From Pseudomonadota bacterium (GTDB lineage: Bacteria > Pseudomonadota > Gammaproteobacteria > Steroidobacterales > Steroidobacteraceae), in the NCBI GenBank assembly GCA_026398735.1, contig JAPLSH010000008.1, positions 1-64,000 on the forward strand: DNA of 64,000 bases, written 5' to 3'. Numbering within the stretch: the stretch's first letter is position 1; each line of letters begins with the position of its first letter. A program made the translations under genes and the position numbers. A model generated the notes under the pieces. It saw only the letters and a program-made list of their open reading frames with translations. It searched no databases and was not told the origin of the DNA. Positions 35,715 through 47,175 of the stretch are shown piece after piece.

Positions 35715-36664
35715 GCCAGCGACCTTACGTAATGCAAAGCTTGGTCGCGCAGGCCCATATCGAGCAGCGAGAGGAACACGTCGGCCCGGCATGCCCGCCA
35801 GTCGTGGACCGCCGACGGCTCCGGCTTGAAATGCGAATCGGCGCGGACCAAGGTCAGGACAACGGGCGTGGACGCCAAGGGGTTCGGCTCGTACTCCAGG
35901 CCATCATCCAGTTGGCGCAGCAGACCCGCATCAAAGTGTGTGTCTGAACGGGGAACATGAACCGTCAAGTCCAGGCGAGGCGTACCGATCAGGTCCAGGC
36001 CCGTCACGTCTGCCAGAGCCGCGGGCGTTCCGGACAGCGCGAACTCAATACCGTCTTTGGCCTTCTGTTGCTGCAGCCATGCGGTCGCCCGCTCAACCAA
36101 TGCATCTGCAGCCCGTGGCACTACACCGCGTTCGTACCGGAATCGAAGCACCTGGGGCATGGCACGGACGGTTGCCAGGCGTTCGCGCGACAGCTGCTGC
36201 AGGTTCAGCTGCAGGCCCTGTGTCCAGCGCGTGATCATTCCTGCCCGCAACAACTCCATGATTGCCTCACGGACCGGCGTCTGCGATGACCCCAGTTCGC
36301 CTACCAGCTGTCGGACCGTCGACGCTTCGGCGTGCATCAACTGCGCATCCAGAATAAGGCGCAAGACTTCATGGCGGAAATTCGGGCGCTCTACACGGAT
36401 CCGGTCCGGATCGAGCTGCCTGGCCGAGGCCTTTTGGAGCGATTCGATCTCCAGGACCATCCGCCTGCCGATATCGGGCCGGATCGCCTGCAGCATCCGA
36501 TCCCACTCGGCACGTACAGTGACCTCGCTGACCACCGGATCGCGGACGATGAGCATTGCGGTGTGGGGCCCCTCGGAAAGGTCCGAGGCGAGCAGCAACA
36601 TCTCGGCGCGCAAGTCGCGCGTATTGCGGAGTCGTAATAACGTCCTGTCGACGGATCGGTGCAT
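35711..36664 (-). CDS. wHTH regulator-like protein paired with the NTase (AbiEi-like antitoxin candidate)
   Basis: wHTH LVGELGSSQTPVREAIMELLRAGMITRWTQGLQL; overlaps the NTase start by 4 bp; start chosen at MHRSVDRTLLRL. Confidence 0.55.
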   Translation of the reverse strand: MHRSVDRTLLRLRNTRDLRAEMLLLASDLSEGPHTAMLIVRDPVVSEVTVRAEWDRMLQAIRPDIGRRMVLEIESLQKASARQLDPDRIRVERPNFRHEVLRLILDAQLMHAEASTVRQLVGELGSSQTPVREAIMELLRAGMITRWTQGLQLNLQQLSRERLATVRAMPQVLRFRYERGVVPRAADALVERATAWLQQQKAKDGIEFALSGTPAALADVTGLDLIGTPRLDLTVHVPRSDTHFDAGLLRQLDDGLEYEPNPLASTPVVLTLVRADSHFKPEPSAVHDWRACRADVFLSLLDMGLRDQALHYVRSLA

Positions 36665-36672
36665 GCTTATAT

Positions 36673-36718
36673 TATGCAGAATACTTTTATCTCTGCAAGT
36701 AATCTTTAATTCTGCATA
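36673..36718. promoter_or_regulatory. 10-bp perfect inverted repeat flanking the wHTH/NTase promoter
   Basis: TATGCAGAAT (36673-36682) and ATTCTGCATA (36709-36718), with a further TCTGCA half-site between. Confidence 0.65.
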
Positions 36719-36805
36719 TACATTACGTGTCATACATCTTTACAGCGCCAACTCGGCCCATGTGCGAGCTAAATTCCTGATCCTCCCCTCCCCCACACTC
36801 CCGCC

Positions 36806-37126
36806 ATGCCCTCCTGGTTCCGCGCCCTCACCGGCTTTGAAGAGCGCGACTACGCCGACACGCAGTCGCGGTTGCGGGTCGTGGGCGATCGGCTGCACAG
36901 CCTGGTCAACGAGGACAGCCACTGCGGCGCCCACTCCCCCACTAAAGAAAGGCCCGGCCCCCAAGGCGCAGCGTTCTCTGAGGCGTTTGCCGCACTGGGC
37001 TATGCCGTGGGCACCACCGCCACAGCCGTACAGTCTTACCCGCGACTGCTAGAGGTGTATCCGCATAAGCAATCGAAGTCCAAGGCCTACAAGGTAACGC
37101 CAGACCGCTGGGCGATTACCGTTTAG
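36806..37126 (+). pseudogene. Remnant ORF containing repeat copy B (possible DUF429-like fragment)
   Basis: MPSWFRALTGFEERDYADTQSRLRVVGDRLHSLVNED... fused to ...GYAVGTTATAVQSYPRLLEVYPH; LLEVYPH resembles DUF429. Confidence 0.35.
36921..37071. repeat. 151-bp direct repeat, copy B
   Basis: Same orientation and length as 34492-34642. Confidence 0.9.
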
Positions 37127-37671
37127 ACCGATACTGCGAACGCGTCAGCCTTCTTCTCTCGCCAGATTTGCTGAACGAACGGGTCAGTCACACCGTACAT
37201 GCCGTGCCCACGGCGCATGATTAGGTTCGAGGCAAGAAGGTCGTTCACGACCGGTTGAATCTCCTCGATTCGCACCTCTCGCCCAATGGCCTTCGTGTAC
37301 TCCGCCGCCGCCTCCGACGAAAAGACACCTCGCACGTCTCCATCCGACGCAGCGACGCGTTCGAAGATCGCCGTTGCGAGGCCTCCAAGCTGCTCCACAT
37401 TCGTCAACTCGATGTCGGCTGCGGTCGATCGAAGCGTCGCTGCGATGACAGGCAGATGTTCATCAGGTTTTGCGCCGGGTGGCAACGGCGACCGATGGCA
37501 ATGGTGCGGCCCCCTCCTGCGGGCCGTCAGTTCGTTCACAAGCGCGCGGTGTGACCCCGTTCCGATGAACGGGATGAGATCGTTCAGCAGGAAAGTCGTC
37601 TTGCCCGTGCGGCGCACGCCGGACAAGAACAAGCCCGACCGAAGGCCCTCATCTAGCCTCACGGCCCCCAC
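37123..37671 (-). pseudogene. Remnant of AAA/archaeal-type ATPase
   Basis: Walker A SGVRRTGKTTFLLNDLIP joined directly to FIGTGSHRALVNELTARR; no recognisable Walker B; C-terminal EYTKAIGREVRIEEIQPVVNDLLASNLIMRRGHGMYGVTDPFVQQIW. Confidence 0.6.
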
Positions 37672-37680
37672 CCAAGTTCC

Positions 37681-38040
37681 TCAGGAGCCCTCTCCACGCA
37701 CCTTGCGCCCCTGCTTCTCAACCTCCACCAGTGGTGTGAGGTCCGCCGCGGCCTCCAAGTCCTTCTCCGCCGCGCTGGGTAGGTCGTCCAGCCACTGGCG
37801 AAACCTTTCGTACTCGGCGTGCGCCTTAGACAGTGCCTTTTCGTGACTCACCTTGCCCGCGTGCTCGAGCACATCACGATCCATCAAGCGCAGGAAGTCG
37901 TCCAATTTGACGACCCACTGCGCCATCGTCATCGGGCGCCGGCGCAAAGCCTGGCCTTCGGCGAATTCGAGGTAGAGGTTGACGATGCGGTTCAGCGCGG
38001 GTAATCCCCCCTCTTTGAAGCACTCTGAGAGGTAGAAATT
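37681..38040 (-). pseudogene. RhuM-family protein, C-terminal fragment
   Basis: NFYLSECFKEGGLPALNRIVNLYLEFAEGQALRRRPMTMAQWVVKLDDFLRLMDRDVLEHAGKVSHEKALSKAHAEYERFR. Confidence 0.75.
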
Positions 38041-38117
38041 TCCAAATAACCTCAGTATTGCTTGAGCGAGCCCCAATCGCCAAAGTGGTGCCTCGCCAAA
38101 AAGGCAGTTGGCCGCAA

Positions 38118-40469
38118 ATGATCGTCTACCAAGCCACAAAGACAGACTTCCTGCATCACGCGCTCCGCGATGATATTGAGGATGTCATCCTGAAGAACTT
38201 CCGCAGCGTCACTGGCCATGGTGTCAGCGAGGCGGAAATCAGGGCTTGGCGACACTCTCTCGCTGAGATGGGGAAGGTCCTCAGTGATGAGGAGATTCCG
38301 GACACAGCAGGCGTGGCCATCGAATATCAGTTGCCGCAGAGTTCTAAGCGTATCGACTTCATTCTCACCGGAGAGGATGCCGATGGCGCCAGCAAGGTAG
38401 TCATCGTCGAGTTGAAGCAATGGTCTGATTCGCGCCGCAGTGAAAAGGACGGGATCATCTGGGCGCGGCGAGGTGGCCCAAGCGGTGAGCGTGAAGGGCC
38501 GCATCCCTCCTATCAGGCGTGGTCATACGCGGCTTACCTGGAGGACTTCAACGCTGCGGTCCAGGATTCCGATATCAAGCTGCAGCCCTGCGCGTATCTC
38601 CACAACCACCCACGTAATGGCGAGATCGATCACCCCCACTACGCTGCGCACACCGCTAAAGCGCCCCTGTTCATGGCGAAGGAGCGGGCGAAGCTGCAGG
38701 CTTTTATCCGGCAGCACGTTAAGTATGGTGACCGCAGAAATACGCTCTATGCCATAGAGAACGGCAGGATTCGCCCTTCCAAGATGCTGGCGGACAGCGT
38801 TGCGGGTTTGCTTCAGGGTAAGCCTGAATTCACGTTGATCGACGACCAAAAGGTCGTTCACGAAACCATTCTCCAGGTTGCAACGGCCGCAGAAAGCCAG
38901 AAGCAGGTTGTCATCGTCAAAGGGGGCCCTGGTACGGGGAAGTCTGTGATTGCCGTAAACCTGCTCGGTGCACTGCTGAAGCGGGGGAAAAACGCCCGGT
39001 ATGTTTCTAAAAACGCAGCACCCCGATCTGTGTACGCAGCAAAACTGGCCGGAACCTTCACCAAAACCCGCATCAACAATCTGTTCGGCGGCTCAGGCGG
39101 GTTCGTCGACAGCGCGGCAGACAGTTATGACGTACTGATTGTCGATGAGGCCCATCGTCTTAACGAGAAGAGCGGCCTCTATCAGAACCTGGGCGACAAC
39201 CAGATTCGCGAAGTCATACGCTCGGCTCGCTGCACCGTGTTCTTTGCGGATGACGATCAGCGTGTGACGCTACTGGACATTGGTGACACCGAGTCCTTGC
39301 GCATAGCAGCACAGCACGCAGGAGCACAGGTCACCGAGTTGGAACTGACATCGCAGTTTCGATGCAGCGGATCGGACGGCTATTTGGCTTGGCTCGATGA
39401 CGTCCTTGCGATCCGGCCCACCGCCAATCCAACGCTGGATACTCGGGAATATGACTTTCGGGTCTTTGATAACCCGCAGCAAATGCATGAGCTGCTGGAG
39501 CACAAGAATAGAGCTCGCAACAGAGCCCGCGTTGTCGCCGGGTACTGCTGGAAATGGGTCAGCAAAAAAAATCCTGATGCTTGGGATATAGAACTGGGGC
39601 AGTTCAACTACCGCAGACGTTGGAACCTCGAAAAGGACGGCAGTCTTTGGATGATCGCTCCGGAGTCTGTCAGTGAAGTAGGTTGCATTCACACGTGTCA
39701 GGGACTCGAAGTCGATTACATCGGCGTCATCATCGGGCCGGACCTGGGCTATGTGAACGGCCAAATCGTCACCGACGGCAGCAAGCGAGCCACATCCGAC
39801 AAATCCGTCCGCGGCCTGCGACAACTTCTACGGACAGACCCTGCCAAAGCTCAGATGTTGGCCGACCGCATCATCAAGAACACGTATCGCGCACTGATGA
39901 CCCGCGGCATGAAGGGCTGTTATGTGTATTGCACTGACCCTGCACTTGCACAGTTTCTCCGCTCCAGGCTTATCACTGCCGGCAAGGTTCAAAACGATAG
40001 CCCCGAAGATCTTGTTTCACCTGGCGCCGGGCCTGCCCTGACGTCGGTCATTCCGCTAAACCGCGTGTCGCAAGAGCAGCACGCGCTTGGCAAACCCAGT
40101 GCGCCGCTGATCAATGCAGCGACAGCCGGCGCGCTGTTCTCCCAACTAAAAGTCGCGGACTCAGACGTAGAGCGAGTGGAGCTACCGGATTGGATAACGC
40201 CAACACCAGACCTATTTATCGCTCAAGTGGTGGGCGATTCAGGTGATGCGCGCATTCCGGCCAACGCCTGGTGTCTGTTCCGGGCAGTGAAGCCAGCAGC
40301 AGGCTCCACGCAAGGAATCCTGATCGCTTACCTGGGAGATAGGGCTAATAGTGACGATCATCCGTACGGCGTTCGTGTCCAACACAAGAACTCGGGTGGT
40401 TCGCGGTTAGGCATTGGTGATCAGCCAAGCGGCCATGCCGAACTGTTAGTTGTGTTGAAGGCAGATTAA
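38118..40469 (+). CDS. DUF2075-type DNA/RNA helicase with N-terminal PD-(D/E)XK-like nuclease and C-terminal S24/LexA-like domain
   Basis: RIDFILTGEDADGASKVVIVELKQW (D...ExK); Walker A KGGPGTGKSVIAVNLL, Walker B YDVLIVDEAHRLN, FADDDQRVT, THTCQGLEVDYIGVI; C-terminal DLFIAQVVGDSGDARIPANAWCLFRAV. Confidence 0.82.
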   Translation: MIVYQATKTDFLHHALRDDIEDVILKNFRSVTGHGVSEAEIRAWRHSLAEMGKVLSDEEIPDTAGVAIEYQLPQSSKRIDFILTGEDADGASKVVIVELKQWSDSRRSEKDGIIWARRGGPSGEREGPHPSYQAWSYAAYLEDFNAAVQDSDIKLQPCAYLHNHPRNGEIDHPHYAAHTAKAPLFMAKERAKLQAFIRQHVKYGDRRNTLYAIENGRIRPSKMLADSVAGLLQGKPEFTLIDDQKVVHETILQVATAAESQKQVVIVKGGPGTGKSVIAVNLLGALLKRGKNARYVSKNAAPRSVYAAKLAGTFTKTRINNLFGGSGGFVDSAADSYDVLIVDEAHRLNEKSGLYQNLGDNQIREVIRSARCTVFFADDDQRVTLLDIGDTESLRIAAQHAGAQVTELELTSQFRCSGSDGYLAWLDDVLAIRPTANPTLDTREYDFRVFDNPQQMHELLEHKNRARNRARVVAGYCWKWVSKKNPDAWDIELGQFNYRRRWNLEKDGSLWMIAPESVSEVGCIHTCQGLEVDYIGVIIGPDLGYVNGQIVTDGSKRATSDKSVRGLRQLLRTDPAKAQMLADRIIKNTYRALMTRGMKGCYVYCTDPALAQFLRSRLITAGKVQNDSPEDLVSPGAGPALTSVIPLNRVSQEQHALGKPSAPLINAATAGALFSQLKVADSDVERVELPDWITPTPDLFIAQVVGDSGDARIPANAWCLFRAVKPAAGSTQGILIAYLGDRANSDDHPYGVRVQHKNSGGSRLGIGDQPSGHAELLVVLKAD

Positions 40470-40516
40470 CTTCAGCGGTTTTCCTACGAGTAATCCGTAG
40501 GACGAGCCACAAAAAA

Positions 40517-40538
40517 AGCCCGGCATCTCTGCCGGGCT
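40517..40538 (-). terminator. Rho-independent terminator of groESL
   Basis: AGCCCGGCA-GAGA-TGCCGGGCT followed on the minus strand by a T-rich tract. Confidence 0.8.
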
Positions 40539-40590
40539 TCTTCTTCCGCTCCCTAAAGTCAGGAATCGATGGTCTAAGTAAGGCTTGGCC

Positions 40591-42482
<1,892 letters not shown>

Positions 42483-42555
42483 GCGTGACACTCCTTTTAT
42501 GTTGGTTGAAAAGAAAACCCGAATAAGGGGACGGGCACCCGGAGGCGACGCGTTG

Positions 42556-42582
42556 TTAGCACTCTCTACCCCCGGCTGCTAA
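42556..42582. promoter_or_regulatory. CIRCE-like (HrcA) operator upstream of groESL
   Basis: TTAGCACTC-N9-GGCTGCTAA versus CIRCE TTAGCACTC-N9-GAGTGCTAA. Confidence 0.75.
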
Positions 42583-42655
42583 CCGGGGCTTATCATAGCG
42601 GCGCAATCTGTCATTTCAAGGCTTACAGCCCTCGCCCGTGACATACTTTTTCGAC

Positions 42656-44470
42656 ATGAAGCCCATCAGCACCCCGACACCCCGCTCCAAGCGGCCCTTG
42701 GTGGCTCTGGCCACCCTGTTGCTGGGCCTGCTGAGCCTGGCCGCCAGCCCGGTGCCGGCCGCCGACGGGTTGCAAAACGACTTCCTGCCACCAGACCAAG
42801 CCTTCAAGGTCTTTGTACAGGCCACTGCCCCCGACCGCATTGAGGTCAGTTACGCAGTCACCGACGGCTATTACCTGTACCGCGACAAGCTCAAGTTCGC
42901 CCTTGCCGCCGAGGTGCAGGGCGTGGCGCTGGGTCAGCCGCAAATGCCCAAGGGCGAGATCAAAACCGACGATTACTTCGGCACCCAAGAGGTGTGGCAC
43001 CACGACTTCACGGTGCAGCTGCCGGTCTCGCGTGCCGGTGGCCCGGCGCTGCCGCTGACACTAAACCTGACTTGGCAGGGCTGCGCCGATGCGGGTCTGT
43101 GCTATCCGCCGCAGCGCGCCAAGTTCGAGGTCACGTTGCCGGCGGCCGATAGCAGCAGCAAGGTGGCTGTGGCCGAAGCGCCCTATGTATCGGAACAAGA
43201 CTGGCTGGCGGGCTTGGTGCGCAGCGGCAGTCTGTTCACGCTGCTGGGTATGTTCTTCCTGTCGGGCTTAGGGCTGGCGTTTACGCCCTGCGTATTGCCG
43301 ATGGTGCCGATCATCTCGGGGATCATCGCGGGCCACGGCGCCAACATGACCCGGCTTAAAGGCTTCTCGCTATCGCTGACCTATGTGCTGGGCATGGCTG
43401 CTACCTATACCGCTGCGGGCATGGCGTTTGCGGCCGCAGGTCAGCAGGCGCAGTCGTTGTTTCAGCAGCCGTGGATCATCAGCCTGTTCGCGGTGCTGTT
43501 TGTGACGATGGCCGCGTCGATGTTCGGCTTTTTCACCGTGCAGATGCCGTCGTTTGTGCAGACGCGCCTGGCCGAGCTGAGCAATCGCCAACGTGCCGGC
43601 AGCTATGCGGGCGTGGCGGTGATGGGCGCGTTGTCGGCGCTGATCGTCACCACCTGCGTGGGCCCTGCACTGGTGGCCGCACTGTCGGTCATCGGCCAAA
43701 GCGGCCAGATGCTGCGCGGTGGCTTGGCACTGTTTGCGATGGCGATGGGCATGGGCACACCGCTGCTGGTGGTGGGCGCGTCGGCCGGCCAACTGCTACC
43801 GCGTGCCGGTGCGTGGATGGAGACGGTCAAACAACTCTTTGGTGCACTGCTGCTGGCAGTGGCTGCGTGGATGCTGGCGCGCATCGTGCCAGAGCGCATC
43901 GCGCTGCTGCTGTGGGCGCTGCCGGCGCTGGCTGCGGCGGTGGTGCTGCTGCGCGCGACGCTGCGTAGCAACCTGCCGCGCCTGCTGGTACGCACGATTG
44001 CTGCGGCCGCGCTGCTGTGGGCGGTGCTGCTGGTGGTGGGCGGTGTGCGCGGTGCCACCGATCCGCTGGCACCGTGGGCGCTGGCCCCGGCGCATGTCGA
44101 GCTGCCGTTTGTCACCATCAAGTCGGTAGCCGATCTGGAGCGCGAAGTGGCTGCGGCACAGGCCGCAGGCAAGCCACTTCTGCTGGATTTTTATGCCGAC
44201 TGGTGCGTGTCCTGCAAAGAGATGGAGCGCTACACCTTCCCCGATGCACAGGTGCGTCAGGTACTGGCCAACACCGTGCTGCTGCGCGCCGACGTGACCG
44301 CTAACGACGAGGCCGATCAGGCACTGCTGGCCAAGTTCGGCATCTTCGGGCCGCCGACCATCGCCTTTTACGGCAGTGATGGCATCGAGCGCAGCACGCT
44401 GCGCGTGGTGGGCTATATGAAGGCGGCAGAGTTTGCGGCGGTGGCGGCTCGCGCTACAGTGAGCCCATGA
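42656..44470 (+). CDS. dsbD: Thiol:disulfide interchange protein DsbD
   Basis: N-terminal DsbD alpha domain, multi-TM region, C-terminal DFYADWCVSCKEMERYTF. Confidence 0.95.
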   Translation: MKPISTPTPRSKRPLVALATLLLGLLSLAASPVPAADGLQNDFLPPDQAFKVFVQATAPDRIEVSYAVTDGYYLYRDKLKFALAAEVQGVALGQPQMPKGEIKTDDYFGTQEVWHHDFTVQLPVSRAGGPALPLTLNLTWQGCADAGLCYPPQRAKFEVTLPAADSSSKVAVAEAPYVSEQDWLAGLVRSGSLFTLLGMFFLSGLGLAFTPCVLPMVPIISGIIAGHGANMTRLKGFSLSLTYVLGMAATYTAAGMAFAAAGQQAQSLFQQPWIISLFAVLFVTMAASMFGFFTVQMPSFVQTRLAELSNRQRAGSYAGVAVMGALSALIVTTCVGPALVAALSVIGQSGQMLRGGLALFAMAMGMGTPLLVVGASAGQLLPRAGAWMETVKQLFGALLLAVAAWMLARIVPERIALLLWALPALAAAVVLLRATLRSNLPRLLVRTIAAAALLWAVLLVVGGVRGATDPLAPWALAPAHVELPFVTIKSVADLEREVAAAQAAGKPLLLDFYADWCVSCKEMERYTFPDAQVRQVLANTVLLRADVTANDEADQALLAKFGIFGPPTIAFYGSDGIERSTLRVVGYMKAAEFAAVAARATVSP

Positions 44471-45198
44471 ACACCCGCAAAGTCGTCACGATCGCCGCTG
44501 TTGTTGTTGTTGCCGGCGCCGGCGGCTGGTTAGTGCAACGCCAGATGCAACCGGCCCCCACCATCACTGCCGCCGAGCCGGTAGCAGCTGCACCGGCAGC
44601 GGCGGCAGCGACCGCTGAGGCCAGCGCCAGCACCGAGGGTGGCGCCGACAAGGTGCTGGGTGCTGCCCCGCGCAAGCCGCTGCCCGAGATCCTGCCCGAC
44701 TTCAAACTGGCCGACCGCGACGGCAAGCTGCGCCAGCTGTCGGACTGGGCCGGCCGGCCGCTGGTGGTCAACTATTGGGCCACTTGGTGCCCGCCCTGCG
44801 TGCGCGAAATCCCGCTGCTGAGCAAACTGCGCAAGGATCGTGCCGGCATGAAGCTGGAAGTAGTCGGCATCGCCGTCGATTTCCGCGAAGACGTGCTGGC
44901 CTTTGCCAATCGCGAAAAGCTCGATTATCCGCTGCTGATCGGCGAAGAAGACGGCTTAGCCGCCGTAGATGCCGTCGGAATGACGCCCGCCTTCCCGTTT
45001 ACGCTGTTTACCGACAGCAAGCACCGCGTCATTGCCCTCAAAGTGGGCGAACTGCACCAGCCAGAACTGGATCTGATCCTCAACACCGTGCAGCAGGTGG
45101 ATGCGGGCAGCCTGTCGCCGGCCGATGCGCGCACCCGCATCAGCGAAGGCCTCAAAACGCTGGCAGTAGACAAGGCCACTGGTACACCGGCGGCCTGA
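44467..45198 (+). CDS. TlpA-family thioredoxin-like protein
   Basis: NYWATWCPPCVREIPLLSKLRKD; N-terminal membrane anchor. Confidence 0.92.
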   Translation: MNTRKVVTIAAVVVVAGAGGWLVQRQMQPAPTITAAEPVAAAPAAAAATAEASASTEGGADKVLGAAPRKPLPEILPDFKLADRDGKLRQLSDWAGRPLVVNYWATWCPPCVREIPLLSKLRKDRAGMKLEVVGIAVDFREDVLAFANREKLDYPLLIGEEDGLAAVDAVGMTPAFPFTLFTDSKHRVIALKVGELHQPELDLILNTVQQVDAGSLSPADARTRISEGLKTLAVDKATGTPAA

Positions 45199-45341
45199 TC
45201 CGAGGGCCTTGGGGCGCAGCAGCGCCAATCCGGCAGCTTGCCGGACAATTCGCCGATCAAGCCGACAACTTCCGCGAAAAACGGGGTAAGATCCGCCCCT
45301 CTCAAGGGTCGCCCGCGGGCGCCGCAGACAGGAATATAAGC

Positions 45342-45797
45342 ATGGACATCCGCAAGGTTAAGAAGCTCATCGAACTGCTCGAAGAGTCGGGCATCGCCGA
45401 AATCGAAATCAAGGAAGGCGAAGAGTCGGTGCGCATCAGCCGTCAGGGCAGCCATCCGCCCGCGCAGCAGTACTACGCCCCACCCGCCCCGGCCCCTGTG
45501 GCCGCCGCACCGGTCGCCGCCGCTGCCGCGCCGGTCGCCGTGCCGGTTGCTGCCCCCAAGGCAGAGAACGTCGTCCCCTCGCCCATGGTCGGCACTTTTT
45601 ATGCCGCCGCCACGCCCACCTCGGCACCGTTCGTATCGATCGGTGATGAGGTCAAGCCCGGCCAGGTGATGTGCATCATCGAAGCGATGAAAATGATGAA
45701 CCAGATCGAAGCCGATCGCGGCGGTCGCGTCACGGCCATCCTGGCCAAGAACGGCGACCCGGTCGAATTCGGCCAGCCGCTGTTCGTGCTGGCCTGA
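45342..45797 (+). CDS. accB: Biotin carboxyl carrier protein of acetyl-CoA carboxylase
   Basis: [49 protein letters not shown] biotinyl motif. Confidence 0.97.
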   Translation: MDIRKVKKLIELLEESGIAEIEIKEGEESVRISRQGSHPPAQQYYAPPAPAPVAAAPVAAAAAPVAVPVAAPKAENVVPSPMVGTFYAAATPTSAPFVSIGDEVKPGQVMCIIEAMKMMNQIEADRGGRVTAILAKNGDPVEFGQPLFVLA

Positions 45798-45814
45798 CGG
45801 GGCCGGCTGCACGC

Positions 45815-47158
45815 ATGCTCGACAAAATCGTCATTGCCAACCGCGGCGAAATTGCGCTGCGCATCCTGCGCGCCTGCCGCGAGTTGGGAATCAAGACCGT
45901 GGCCGTCCACTCCACGGCCGACAACAACCTCAAACACGTGCTGCTGGCCGACGAAACCGTCTGCATCGGCCCGGCACCCTCGCCGCTGAGCTACCTCAAC
46001 ATGCCGGCGATCATCAGCGCCGCAGAGGTCACCGACTCGGTCGGCATCCACCCGGGTTATGGCTTCTTGTCCGAGAACGCGGACTTCGCCGAACGCGTCG
46101 AGAAGAGCGGCTTTGTGTTCATCGGCCCCAAGGCCGAGACCATCCGCATGATGGGCGACAAAGTGTCGGCCATCCGCGCCATGAAAAAAGCCGGCGTACC
46201 TTGCGTGCCCGGCTCCGATGGCCCGTTGGGCGAAGACCCCGATACCAATCTGCGCATCGCACGCCAGATCGGCTATCCGGTCATCATCAAAGCCTCGGGT
46301 GGTGGTGGTGGTCGTGGCATGCGCGTGGTGCATGTCGAGGCCGCACTGCTCAATGCCATCACACTGACGCAGCAAGAGGCGCTGGCCGCCTTTGGCAATG
46401 GCGCTGTGTACATGGAAAAGTTTCTCGAGAAGCCGCGCCATATCGAGTTCCAAGTCATCGCTGACAACTTCGGCAACGTGGTGCACTTGGGCGAGCGCGA
46501 TTGCTCTATGCAGCGTCGTCACCAGAAGGTGATGGAAGAAGCGCCCGCACCGGGCCTGACGCCCAAGCAGCGCAAGCAGATGGGCGAGCGTTGCGTGGAG
46601 GCCTGCAAGGCCGTCGGCTATCGCAGTGCGGGCACCTTCGAGTTCCTATACGAAGAGGGCGAGTTCTATTTCATCGAAATGAACACGCGCATTCAGGTGG
46701 AGCATCCGGTCACCGAGATGATCACCGGTATCGATCTGGTCAAGACACAGTTGCTGATTGCCTCGGGCGAAAAGCTGCCGTTTAGCCAAGGCGATATTCA
46801 GATCCGCGGTCATGCCATTGAGTGCCGCATCAACGCCGAAGACGCGCGCACGTTTGTGCCGTCACCGGGTAACGTGAAGTTGTGGCATGCACCGGGTGGT
46901 CCTGGTGTGCGAGTCGATAGCCATCTGTATTCGGGCTACACCGTGCCGCCCAACTACGACTCGATGGTCGCCAAGCTAATCGCTCACGGCGAGGATCGCG
47001 ACAGCGCGTTGGCGCGCATGCGTAACGCGCTCAACGAAATGGTGCTCGAGGGCATCAACTGCAACAAGGCGCTCCATCAAGAGATCCTGTCGCATAGCGC
47101 CTTTCGCACCGGTGGCCTCGACATCCACTACCTCGAGCGTCGCCTGGGTCTTAAGTAA
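45815..47158 (+). CDS. accC: Biotin carboxylase subunit of acetyl-CoA carboxylase
   Basis: [36 protein letters not shown]...[14 protein letters not shown]. Confidence 0.98.
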   Translation: MLDKIVIANRGEIALRILRACRELGIKTVAVHSTADNNLKHVLLADETVCIGPAPSPLSYLNMPAIISAAEVTDSVGIHPGYGFLSENADFAERVEKSGFVFIGPKAETIRMMGDKVSAIRAMKKAGVPCVPGSDGPLGEDPDTNLRIARQIGYPVIIKASGGGGGRGMRVVHVEAALLNAITLTQQEALAAFGNGAVYMEKFLEKPRHIEFQVIADNFGNVVHLGERDCSMQRRHQKVMEEAPAPGLTPKQRKQMGERCVEACKAVGYRSAGTFEFLYEEGEFYFIEMNTRIQVEHPVTEMITGIDLVKTQLLIASGEKLPFSQGDIQIRGHAIECRINAEDARTFVPSPGNVKLWHAPGGPGVRVDSHLYSGYTVPPNYDSMVAKLIAHGEDRDSALARMRNALNEMVLEGINCNKALHQEILSHSAFRTGGLDIHYLERRLGLK

Positions 47159-47175
47159 GGACATCGGTCACCGCT

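Noticed and set aside
28411-37126. Chromosomal integron cassette array
   Set aside because: Many small TA cassettes, but I could not recognise attC-like sites or an integrase, and modules lie on both strands.
28411-40469. Prophage or transposon
   Set aside because: No capsid, tail, integrase or transposase motifs in any ORF; the 151-bp repeats are direct, not terminal inverted repeats.
45198-45342. Missing aroQ between tlpA-like gene and accB
   Set aside because: aroQ often precedes accB, but its absence from one locus says nothing without the rest of the genome.
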